Shown: piece after piece, positions 1 to 4,661 of the stretch
Layout: each line of letters starts with the position of its first letter
Position numbering within the stretch: the first letter of the stretch is position 1
DNA from: Pontimonas sp.
GTDB lineage: Bacteria > Actinomycetota > Actinomycetes > Actinomycetales > Microbacteriaceae
Assembly (NCBI GenBank): GCA_021741925.1
Contig: JAIOWW010000044.1
Location: forward strand, 1-8,829
Direction: 5' to 3'
DNA length: 8,829 bases
Translations under genes and position numbers: made by a program
Notes under the pieces: generated by a model
What the model saw: only the letters and a program-made list of their open reading frames with translations
The model's database searches: none
What the model was told of the DNA's origin: nothing

Positions 1-87
1 ATGTTCAGAAGCTCTCACCCTGACTTGCGAGGCAAAGACATGATGCCCCAGGCGGACACAGAACCCATCAGGATTCTCAAGCGCTAA
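1..87 (+). CDS. Possible C-terminal tail of an upstream gene (partial, unrecognised)
   Basis: The plus-strand frame beginning at base 1 is open for 28 codons and ends at TAA 85-87, giving a hydrophilic tail ending in PIRILKR. Third codon positions are about two-thirds G/C, which fits coding in this genome better than the opposite strand does. The ATG at base 1 may be an internal methionine, because the window edge cuts the gene. No family is recognisable from so short a piece. The competing reading is a minus-strand start at ATG 135 that runs off the left edge, open for 45 codons, but its third-position G/C is only about half. Only one of the two can be real, and the fragment is too short to be sure. 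Confidence 0.35.
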   Translation: MFRSSHPDLRGKDMMPQADTEPIRILKR

Positions 88-104
88 AGGGTCCCTGACA
101 GCAC

Positions 105-130
105 GCGGATGTCCTTCGCCGCGAATCCGC
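105..130. repeat. Nested inverted repeat upstream of the first ABM gene
   Basis: GCGGAT (105-110) and ATCCGC (125-130) form a 6-bp stem. The perfect odd palindrome TTCGC-C-GCGAA (115-125) partly overlaps its right arm. No T-run follows, so a Rho-independent terminator is unlikely. The element sits about 30 bases upstream of the -10 hexamer of the 171-458 gene, a plausible position for an operator. It could also be a chance GC-rich palindrome. Confidence 0.3.
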
Positions 131-157
131 AGCATCCAGCCCCACAGATTAGGCGCC

Positions 158-163
158 TACACT
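158..163 (+). promoter_or_regulatory. -10 hexamer TACACT, leaderless promoter of ABM gene 1
   Basis: TACACT fits the actinobacterial TANNNT -10 and ends exactly 7 bases before ATG 171. This places the transcription start at or next to the A of the start codon. No Shine-Dalgarno sequence precedes the ATG (CTTCCTGTC), which supports leaderless translation. No TTGACA-like -35 is visible. The same hexamer, TACACT, is used for the convergent cytochrome b5 gene. Confidence 0.55.
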
Positions 164-170
164 TCCTGTC

Positions 171-458
171 ATGAATGCTCCCTGCACGGTGTTTGTGAGG
201 CTCACTCCGCTGCCGGGCAAGCGCGAGTTCGCTCGCGCTCTCATCCTCGAGCTCATCCCCGAGATTCGGGCTTTGGAGGGGTGCGAGGAGTATCGACTTT
301 TCGACGCCGTCGATGGCGACCTGATGCTCTATGAGCGCTTCACCACCCGTGAGCACTGGCAAGCGCACTTTGACGCACCCGCCATCATTCGACTAAAAGC
401 CGAACTCGCTGACGCCGTGGTGCTCCCGGTGGAGCGCCGAGAAACTTACGAGGTTTAG
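171..458 (+). CDS. ABM-domain protein (YgiN/LsrG-like putative quinol monooxygenase), copy 1
   Basis: This 95-residue protein has the length and pattern of a single antibiotic-biosynthesis-monooxygenase (dimeric alpha-beta barrel) domain. It has an opening beta strand (CTVFVRLTP, 5-13), an amphipathic helix, the EGC motif (36-38), a strand with E55-R56, and W63-x-x-H66. Proteins of this family are small cofactor-free oxygenases or isomerases such as YgiN and LsrG; the substrate here cannot be read from sequence. The ATG at 171 is chosen because a TACACT -10 lies 7 bases upstream, so the message is probably leaderless. Its stop (TAG 456-458) overlaps by 4 bases the stop of the convergent cytochrome b5 gene. 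It shares 34 of 95 aligned, ungapped residues with the protein at 3116-3433. Family assignment is firm; function is open. Confidence 0.85.
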   Translation: MNAPCTVFVRLTPLPGKREFARALILELIPEIRALEGCEEYRLFDAVDGDLMLYERFTTREHWQAHFDAPAIIRLKAELADAVVLPVERRETYEV

Positions 459-1261
459 GGAAAAGGATCCCCCACAGCACCGAGGAGGTATCGCTCGAGG
501 GTCGCCTCTGGAGACGACGCCCCGGCATGCTGCCCCTGGAATTGGCTGGTTCCATCGGTTCCACACAGACCCACAATGCGGCTTGCTCCACCCGGGTGGG
601 AGTCAATCCACTCGGTCAGGTCATACACGTTGTCATCGATGATGGCCCAACAGCTTTCTTCAGAGTTGTTCACGGCCACTGTCTCAATGCCCAACACGTC
701 GCTGCCACTACTCGCCCCAGTGCCACCATCGGGCTCCACCGGAATCATCTGGTCGTCTGTATCCATCTCGGTGACTGCAGAGTCAGTGCCCTCAATGCGC
801 TCAGACCAGCTCTCCTCAGCCCCGGAGTGACCGGCAAGGACAGTGAAGGTCACCGCGATGATGCCCACCGCGATGACCCCGGCGCCGATGACAGCGGTGA
901 GAACTTTTCCACGAGATGAAGCCATACGCGACACGATAAGCCAGATAACTGACAAAACGGCTAATCCCACCGCCGCGGGCGGCACCATCTCGCCCCACTC
1001 GGCATGTTGACCGGCAGACCCCACTCGGGCCTCGAGAGCTTCGCCCGACTGCTCGGAGATGATCGCGGCGAGTGCGGCCACGACAGCGACGGCGACGGCT
1101 GGATATCGGTAGTGCGGCCGAAGGCGCGGTAGGGCGACAACGGCCATCAGGAGGAGGGCCGCCAAAGGCAGGAGGACCACCACCGCGTGAGTGATGAAAA
1201 CGTGGACGGGCAAACCCGTGATGAGATCAAAAGGACCGGTGGAGGCAAGAGTGGAGAGCAT
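455..1261 (-). CDS. DUF2231-type membrane protein fused to a C-terminal cytochrome b5-like haem domain
   Basis: This 268-residue protein joins a DUF2231-like module of four predicted membrane helices (about 20-45, 53-69, 94-112, 119-143) to a linker rich in Asp, Glu, Gly and Ser (about 146-190) and a cytochrome b5-like domain (about 200-262). The b5 domain has W205, VYDLTEW (212-218), the haem-ligand motif HPGG (222-225) and a likely second axial histidine, H246. H20, H25, H86 and H145 lie in or beside the membrane helices, as expected for DUF2231. Positive charges cluster in the first loop (RLRPHYR, 46-52) and the third (SRMASSRGK, 111-119). By the positive-inside rule both ends therefore face outward, putting the b5 domain outside the membrane. 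Cys204 and Cys233 flank the haem site and could form a disulfide. The likely role is electron transfer at the membrane; partner unknown. The ATG at 1261 follows a TACACT -10 by 6 bases. Confidence 0.87.
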   Translation of the reverse strand: MLSTLASTGPFDLITGLPVHVFITHAVVVLLPLAALLLMAVVALPRLRPHYRYPAVAVAVVAALAAIISEQSGEALEARVGSAGQHAEWGEMVPPAAVGLAVLSVIWLIVSRMASSRGKVLTAVIGAGVIAVGIIAVTFTVLAGHSGAEESWSERIEGTDSAVTEMDTDDQMIPVEPDGGTGASSGSDVLGIETVAVNNSEESCWAIIDDNVYDLTEWIDSHPGGASRIVGLCGTDGTSQFQGQHAGASSPEATLERYLLGAVGDPFP

Positions 1262-1267
1262 GATGAG

Positions 1268-1273
1268 AGTGTA
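1268..1273 (-). promoter_or_regulatory. -10 hexamer TACACT, leaderless promoter of the cytochrome b5 gene
   Basis: Read on the minus strand, TACACT is followed by six bases (CTCATC) and then the ATG at 1261. Transcription would start at the start codon itself. No Shine-Dalgarno sequence is present. The hexamer is identical to the one before the convergent ABM gene at 171. Confidence 0.55.
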
Positions 1274-1329
1274 GAAAGCGCAACTTTGTGGGCACTGAGC
1301 GACACCTCGGCATTTGCCAAGAACCCCGA

Positions 1330-1335
1330 TAAGTT
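1330..1335 (+). promoter_or_regulatory. Possible -10 hexamer TAAGTT before the Pr6Pr-like gene
   Basis: TAAGTT fits TANNNT and ends 8 bases before GTG 1344, near the leaderless spacing. An AGGGA (1336-1340) also lies between, but only 3 bases from the GTG, which is too close for normal ribosome binding. A TTGCCA at 1314-1319 is only 10 bases upstream and is not a convincing -35. Confidence 0.35.
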
Positions 1336-1343
1336 AGGGAATT

Positions 1344-1973
1344 GTGAAAAACAGCGCGGTGATTCCCACCTCCCGGAAAATTCGAGGCAGCCTCGACATT
1401 TCCATGGGAGTACTCATCATCGCCGCCTACATCGATCTCATCTCAGGTCAACTGGCGGAGGGAACGTTCACACCCGCGACCCATTTTGCGTATCTCACGA
1501 ACCAGACCAGCTATTCCAACATTGTGGTGTTGATTGCCGGGGGCCTTCTCGCGTGGTCTCGAGCAGTCGACACTGTGCTCTATGCCACAGTGCGCGCAAA
1601 TTTCACTGTCTACGCCGTGGTGGTGGGTTTGGTCTACAACTGGTTGCTGAGAGAACCCGATCACTTCGATTTCCATAACGAAGTTACCCACGTCGCCATC
1701 CCTATCTATCTTTTGGCGGACTGGGTCATCCGCGCAAGGCGACCCCGGATTGGCTGGAACACTGTCTGGATAGGAGCGTCCTACCCCCTCGCCTGGGCAC
1801 TGATAACTCTGGTTCGGGGCCAGTTTGTTGACTGGTATCCCTACTTCTTCTTAGACCCCACCGGGTCACTCGGCTGGGGCGGGGTAATCGCCTACATCGT
1901 AGGGATCACGGGAATTTTCCTGGCTGGGATAGCTGGCGCAGTAGCCATCAACCACGCTCACCAGCGCAACTAG
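1344..1973 (+). CDS. Pr6Pr / FAR-17a-AIG1-like six-helix membrane protein
   Basis: This 209-residue protein has about six hydrophobic helices (roughly 17-37, 57-71, 86-102, 115-129, 138-157, 176-203). The sequence YLTNQTSYSN (50-59) and the motif EVTHVAIPIYLLADW (113-127) resemble the Pr6Pr family of bacterial membrane proteins, related to eukaryotic AIG1/ADTRP (FAR-17a). The eukaryotic proteins use a conserved intramembrane Thr and His to hydrolyse fatty acid esters of hydroxy fatty acids. T52 and H116 sit where that pair would be expected, so a lipid-hydrolase role is a reasonable inference, though unproven for bacteria. The GTG at 1344 is the most upstream sensible start, with a TAAGTT -10-like hexamer 8 bases before it. 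It is divergent from the cytochrome b5 gene across 82 bases and ends 4 bases from the convergent small membrane gene. Confidence 0.75.
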   Translation: MKNSAVIPTSRKIRGSLDISMGVLIIAAYIDLISGQLAEGTFTPATHFAYLTNQTSYSNIVVLIAGGLLAWSRAVDTVLYATVRANFTVYAVVVGLVYNWLLREPDHFDFHNEVTHVAIPIYLLADWVIRARRPRIGWNTVWIGASYPLAWALITLVRGQFVDWYPYFFLDPTGSLGWGGVIAYIVGITGIFLAGIAGAVAINHAHQRN

Positions 1974-1977
1974 AGCG

Positions 1978-2139
1978 CTACTGAGGCCGCCGTCGCCACC
2001 ACGTAGTCCCATAGATCGCCGTGGCGATCACGAATGCGCTGACGTAGGCCTCCCAGACATCCGACCAGATGGAGAGGATGGCCAGGGTTCCCAGCACCAA
2101 CAGCGCAGCCAACCAGACAAGGTGAGCGAGAAGCGACAT
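1978..2139 (-). CDS. Small two-helix membrane protein (53 aa), downstream partner
   Basis: The frame from ATG 2139 to TAG 1978-1980 encodes 53 residues with two clear hydrophobic stretches (about 5-25 and 32-46) and a basic end (WWRRRPQ). By the positive-inside rule the C-terminus would be cytoplasmic. It starts 2 bases after the stop of the upstream small gene, and the AGGAG at the end of that gene serves as its Shine-Dalgarno with 5-base spacing, so the two are probably translationally coupled. Its stop lies 4 bases from the stop of the convergent Pr6Pr-like gene. I do not recognise a family. The frame is preferred over an overlapping 74-codon frame (1970-2194) because that one gives no membrane segment and no recognisable protein, whereas this one has a good ribosome site and coherent hydrophobicity. 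Confidence 0.7.
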   Translation of the reverse strand: MSLLAHLVWLAALLVLGTLAILSIWSDVWEAYVSAFVIATAIYGTTWWRRRPQ

Positions 2140-2141
2140 CG

Positions 2142-2315
2142 CTACTCCTGATCAGGCTTTTTGCGCAGTGATGAGAAGACCCCGAAGAGCCCATAGCCCA
2201 GAAGGAGAACTGTGGCGATGGTGGCGAGGAAAGGGTCGGCCTCGAAAGCTTGCTCCCTAATCGTCACCCACAGGGCAATGGAGAGCACACCGGTGATCAG
2301 GAAGGGGTTCTTCAT
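2142..2315 (-). CDS. Small two-helix membrane protein (57 aa), upstream partner
   Basis: The frame from ATG 2315 to TAG 2142-2144 encodes 57 residues. It begins MKNPFLITGVLSIALW, has two hydrophobic segments (about 4-20 and 30-48) separated by a short acidic turn (REQAFEADP, 20-28), and ends in a charged tail (RKKPDQE). The ATG lies 6 bases after a TACGCT -10 on the minus strand, pointing to a leaderless message. It is followed after 2 bases by the second small membrane gene, whose ribosome site (AGGAG) is inside its last codons. The pair therefore looks like a two-gene operon of small integral membrane proteins that may assemble together. No family is recognisable. It is divergent from the toxin-antitoxin module. 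Confidence 0.7.
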   Translation of the reverse strand: MKNPFLITGVLSIALWVTIREQAFEADPFLATIATVLLLGYGLFGVFSSLRKKPDQE

Positions 2316-2321
2316 GGTGCC

Positions 2322-2327
2322 AGCGTA
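2322..2327 (-). promoter_or_regulatory. -10 hexamer TACGCT, leaderless promoter of the small membrane gene pair
   Basis: On the minus strand TACGCT is followed by six bases (GGCACC) and ATG 2315. The spacing matches that of the TACACT promoter at 1268-1273. There is no Shine-Dalgarno sequence before the ATG. Confidence 0.5.
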
Positions 2328-2334
2328 ATGGGGC

Positions 2335-2343
2335 TGTGGATAA
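2335..2343 (-). promoter_or_regulatory. Single perfect DnaA-box-like 9-mer TTATCCACA
   Basis: TGTGGATAA on the plus strand is TTATCCACA on the minus strand, an exact match to the classical DnaA box. It lies just upstream of the small-membrane-gene promoter, between two divergent units. Only one copy is visible and there is no AT-rich unwinding region, so this is not an origin. It could be a DnaA regulatory site or chance. Confidence 0.25.
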
Positions 2344-2363
2344 CATCTGCGCCACAGAAGCCC

Positions 2364-2401
2364 ACCTCCCTATGCTCGGCCACGACACCCGGAAAGGAGG
2401 T
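2364..2401 (+). repeat. Inverted repeat pairing ACCTCC with the first ribosome site of the TA operon
   Basis: ACCTCC (2364-2369) is exactly complementary to GGAGGT (2396-2401), with a 26-base loop. If transcribed, the hairpin would mask the strong AGGAGG sequence upstream of GTG 2411 and leave the second ribosome site (CGGAGG, 2427-2432) free. If the transcript starts downstream of 2376, the left arm is not in the RNA and the effect cannot occur. Confidence 0.25.
2371..2376 (+). promoter_or_regulatory. Possible -10 (TATGCT) for the toxin-antitoxin operon
   Basis: TATGCT fits TANNNT and lies in the divergent intergenic region. It would give a leader of about 55 bases to ATG 2438 that contains both ribosome sites AAAGGAGG (2393-2400) and CGGAGG (2427-2432). 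No good -35 is seen 16-18 bases upstream. Confidence 0.25.
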
Positions 2402-2437
2402 AGTGATACCGTGACTCATCAACTATCGGAGGCTGAC

Positions 2438-2656
2438 ATGGCAAAAATTGTTATTCGTGACCTTTCTGCCGATACGCTTCAGCAGCTCCACACTCAGGCA
2501 AAGTCCCGCAAGATTTCTGTCGAAGAACTCGCGAGCACGCTCCTGAGCCAGTCAGTGCGGGCCGCCAGGCCCTTAGAAGACGCCGATGTCGAACGCGTGA
2601 TGGAACTGGTCAAAGATCTCGCGGATCCGGAGATCATGGCAGGGGCGTGGCATTAG
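2438..2656 (+). CDS. VapB/FitA-like ribbon-helix-helix antitoxin
   Basis: The 72-residue product starts MAKIVIRDLSADTLQQL, the typical opening of FitA/VapB-type antitoxins. In these an N-terminal strand followed by two helices makes a DNA-binding ribbon-helix-helix dimer, and the C-terminal part (here about 45-72) wraps the toxin. ATG 2438 is chosen because CGGAGG (2427-2432) sits 5 bases upstream and the family begins at this methionine. The frame stays open upstream: GTG 2411, 10 bases after AAAGGAGG, would add nine residues (VTHQLSEAD), and ATG 2336 would add 34, but these extensions do not look like the family. It overlaps the toxin gene by 10 bases, the usual toxin-antitoxin coupling. 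It probably represses its own operon together with the toxin. The family call is firm and the start is fairly sure. Confidence 0.82.
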   Translation: MAKIVIRDLSADTLQQLHTQAKSRKISVEELASTLLSQSVRAARPLEDADVERVMELVKDLADPEIMAGAWH

Positions 2657-3057
2657 AGGGTTGGATTGTTGATACCTCAGCATTTCATCGACTGAGAGCC
2701 TCCCCTGACTACCCCACCTGGAAAAACCGAATTTCACGCGGTCTCGTGGGGGTCTCCTCCGTCACCTTGTTAGAGGTCGGGTTTAGTGCACGAAACTCTC
2801 GCGATTACACCGAGACACGCAATTCTGTATTCATCGACCACCTCGAGCTGCTCAGCATCACGTGCGACGTGGAGAAAGCAGCTCTGGGAATACAAATGAA
2901 GCTCGCTGAGGTGTCGATGCATCGAGGTCCATCAGTTGCCGACATCCTCGTTGCAGCGATCGCCCTGTGCCTCAACAAGACCGTCCTCCATTGCGATAAA
3001 GATTTTGAGGCGATTCACGCGGTAATCGGTCAGAAAGTGGAATGGATTAGCACGTAA
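2647..3057 (+). CDS. PIN-domain toxin (VapC-type ribonuclease)
   Basis: This 136-residue protein has the full PIN-domain signature. It has an N-terminal VDTSA with D9, TLLEVGFSAR with E43, SVADILVAA with D99, and HCDKDFEAI with D117 (and D119). These four acidic positions bind the divalent metal of VapC-type endoribonucleases, which cut tRNA or rRNA to stop growth when the antitoxin is lost. The length is normal, and the HRGPSVADILVAA and LHCDKDFEAI blocks resemble mycobacterial VapC proteins. GTG 2647 is the start that begins just before the invariant VDTSA strand. AGGGG lies only 1 base upstream, so translation probably depends on coupling to the overlapping antitoxin gene. All catalytic residues are present, so the toxin is predicted active. 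Its RNA target cannot be read from sequence. Confidence 0.88.
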   Translation: MALEGWIVDTSAFHRLRASPDYPTWKNRISRGLVGVSSVTLLEVGFSARNSRDYTETRNSVFIDHLELLSITCDVEKAALGIQMKLAEVSMHRGPSVADILVAAIALCLNKTVLHCDKDFEAIHAVIGQKVEWIST

Positions 3058-3085
3058 GGTAGGGCTCGCTAGTCATTTATCCGAC

Positions 3086-3098
3086 GGCAGAATCTGCC
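3086..3098. promoter_or_regulatory. 13-bp perfect palindrome GGCAGAATCTGCC before ABM gene 2
   Basis: GGCAGA-A-TCTGCC is a perfect 6+1+6 inverted repeat 17 bases upstream of GTG 3116. The loop is too small for an RNA hairpin and no T-run follows, so a terminator is unlikely. A dimeric repressor site for the ABM gene is possible. About two palindromes of this size are expected by chance in 8.8 kb. Confidence 0.3.
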
Positions 3099-3115
3099 CC
3101 AACGAGAGCCAACGC

Positions 3116-3433
3116 GTGTCACTCCCCTGCATCGTGATTGCCACCTTCACCCCCAAGCCCGAGCACTACGACGAGGTGAAGCGGGTACTACTCGAGGTAT
3201 CACCTGAGGTTCATCAGGAAGAGGGCTGTGAGCTCTACGCTCTGCACGAAGAGGTTGGAGGCACACTCGTGTTTGTTGAGAAATGGACGACAAGAGAGCT
3301 CTGGCAAGTGCACAGCGGCAAAGACACCGTGGCTCGAATCAAGAGCGGCGTCCAAGGTTTGCTCGCACAGGAGATCGATGTTCGCGAAATGTATGGTGTG
3401 GAATCCAGCGGGAACTTTCCAGGATCCCTGTAA
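3116..3433 (+). CDS. ABM-domain protein (YgiN/LsrG-like putative quinol monooxygenase), copy 2
   Basis: This 105-residue protein is a second single-domain ABM protein. It aligns without gaps to the protein at 171-458 over 95 residues with 34 identities. Shared positions include P4-C5, EGC (36-38), E55, TTRE (58-61), W63-Q64 and H66. It differs by a 10-residue C-terminal tail after V95 (ESSGNFPGSL), which the first copy lacks. The start is GTG 3116; a weak GAGAG (3103-3107) lies 8 bases upstream. It follows the PIN toxin by 58 bases holding a 13-bp palindrome, so it may have its own promoter. Its end lies 58 bases before the enolase-superfamily gene. An oxidative or isomerising role on a small organic substrate is the family expectation; nothing here fixes the substrate. 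Confidence 0.83.
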   Translation: MSLPCIVIATFTPKPEHYDEVKRVLLEVSPEVHQEEGCELYALHEEVGGTLVFVEKWTTRELWQVHSGKDTVARIKSGVQGLLAQEIDVREMYGVESSGNFPGSL

Positions 3434-3475
3434 ACGAATCTTGAACCCGGTCGAACGTAACGACTTACTCTTTTC

Positions 3476-3488
3476 CTATATGATATAG
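3476..3488. promoter_or_regulatory. Palindromic operator-like element overlapping the enolase promoter
   Basis: CTATATGATATAG is a perfect 6+1+6 inverted repeat. It contains the -10 hexamer TATGAT (3479-3484), which ends 7 bases before ATG 3492, so the message is probably leaderless. A repressor bound here would block RNA polymerase directly. A near copy (11 of 13 bases) lies at 6725-6737 in the promoter region of the SDR and the 641-residue enzyme, with its -10 in the same register. No -35 is evident. Confidence 0.5.
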
Positions 3489-3491
3489 CGC

Positions 3492-4613
3492 ATGAATCCA
3501 TCTGAAATCGTTGACGTCGAAATTAGAGCCTGCAGAGGTGCAGACGAACTCAAACAGCTCGACGCTGTCTCAGCCGTTCAGCTACCTGGAGGGTCCCGAC
3601 CCGACTTCACGGTCATCACACTGACTGCAGCGGATGGTACGACAGGAACGTCCTTCGGTTTCGGTGCTTTGGACGCAAAGGCAGCGGCTCACGTGATGAG
3701 CCAAGTCAAACCGTTTTTCCTTGGCCGAGATGCTTTTCACACCCAAGCCAATCTCAAGGACTTTGAGATGTTCGATCGCAAATGGAACCTGACTCCCATC
3801 TACGCTTATGGGCCCTTCGATAATGCGTGTTGGGACATTGTGGGTAAGCAAAGCAATCAGCCCGTCTACCGCTTGCTGGGTGCCGCAAAGACTGAAATTC
3901 CGTTATACGTCAGTTCGATGTTTCTCCCGGGTCCCGACGAATATGTTGCTCAGGCACTGGAGGTCAAGTCGCGCGGGATTAAGGGTTATAAGCTGCACCC
4001 CCCCGGCGATCCAAAAATCGACATAGAGTGCTACCGCGCAGTGCGAGACGCCGTTGGTGAGGATTTCACGCTGATGGCAGACCCCGTCATCAGCTACAAC
4101 TATGAGCAAGCTTTAGTCGTGGGCCGCGAACTTGAGAAGCTCGGATACCGATGGCTCGAAGAGCCTCTTCTTGACGTCAACTTCAACGGGCTGAGGAAGT
4201 TACGCGAAAAGCTCGATCTTCCGATTTGCGGAACAGAAGTGCTTGCCGGCGGGCACTACTCGACCGCTCACTACATTCATGAAGGAATTGCTGACATTGT
4301 CAGAAGCGACGTCTCCTGGAGAGGCGGGATTACCTCGGTCATGAAAACCGGTCACACCGCGGAATCTTTCGGGATTCAATGTGAGCTCCACACGACGATT
4401 TATCAAGCTCTGGAACAGGTTCAGGTCCACGCATCACTTGCCCTACCTAACTCTGAGTTCTTTGAGATGCTCTACCCATTTGACGACTTTACTTTTGGAA
4501 CCCACTCGTCTGTCGTGATCGCTGATGGAATGGTCCAAGCGCCGACGGGAATTGGACTCGGCATCGATTATGACTGGGATTTTATTGATGATCACACCGT
4601 TCTCACTCTCTAG
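3492..4613 (+). CDS. Enolase-superfamily protein, mandelate racemase subgroup (likely sugar-acid dehydratase)
   Basis: This 373-residue protein has the capping domain (about 1-130) and TIM barrel of the mandelate racemase/muconate lactonising group. Catalytic residues are readable: K167-L-H169 (a KxH motif on the second barrel strand), metal ligands D197 (LMADP), E223 (WLEEP) and E249 (ICGTE), and the D273 (RSD) with H300 (ELH) acid-base dyad. E325 is a likely late-barrel glutamate. Such enzymes abstract the proton alpha to a carboxylate held on Mg2+; most with this layout dehydrate aldonic or aldaric acids to 2-keto-3-deoxy acids. Some cycloisomerise, for example 3,6-anhydrogalactonate cycloisomerase, so dehydratase is likely but not proven. 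The substrate is unknown. ATG 3492 follows a TATGAT -10 by 7 bases. The MFS gene follows after about 48 bases with no terminator, suggesting one operon. Confidence 0.87.
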   Translation: MNPSEIVDVEIRACRGADELKQLDAVSAVQLPGGSRPDFTVITLTAADGTTGTSFGFGALDAKAAAHVMSQVKPFFLGRDAFHTQANLKDFEMFDRKWNLTPIYAYGPFDNACWDIVGKQSNQPVYRLLGAAKTEIPLYVSSMFLPGPDEYVAQALEVKSRGIKGYKLHPPGDPKIDIECYRAVRDAVGEDFTLMADPVISYNYEQALVVGRELEKLGYRWLEEPLLDVNFNGLRKLREKLDLPICGTEVLAGGHYSTAHYIHEGIADIVRSDVSWRGGITSVMKTGHTAESFGIQCELHTTIYQALEQVQVHASLALPNSEFFEMLYPFDDFTFGTHSSVVIADGMVQAPTGIGLGIDYDWDFIDDHTVLTL

Positions 4614-4661
4614 AATCGAATCTCAAGTTAATAGAGCAATCCATCACAGAATAGGTTGGTC

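Noticed and set aside
1..135. Minus-strand frame from ATG 135 running off the left edge (45 codons, includes ENPDGFCVRLG)
   Set aside because: It is open and mildly reminiscent of a VOC/glyoxalase ending, but its third codon positions are only about half G/C. No family fits its start, and the plus-strand tail to 87 has better composition. It is kept only as an alternative.
527..919. Plus-strand open frame of 130 codons
   Set aside because: It lies antisense inside the well-supported DUF2231-cytochrome b5 gene and encodes no recognisable domain.
1970..2194. Minus-strand frame of 74 codons
   Set aside because: It overlaps the two small membrane genes in another frame, yields a Ser/Gly/His/Arg-rich sequence without domains, and lacks a ribosome site. 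The two hydrophobic frames are better supported.
2336..2437. N-terminal extension of the antitoxin from ATG 2336
   Set aside because: There is no ribosome site at 2336, the extra residues do not match the family, and CGGAGG directs initiation at ATG 2438.
4614..4661. Separate promoter for the MFS gene
   Set aside because: CAGAAT and TAGGTT resemble -10 elements but sit at poor spacing and overlap the ribosome site. Read-through from the enolase-superfamily gene is simpler.
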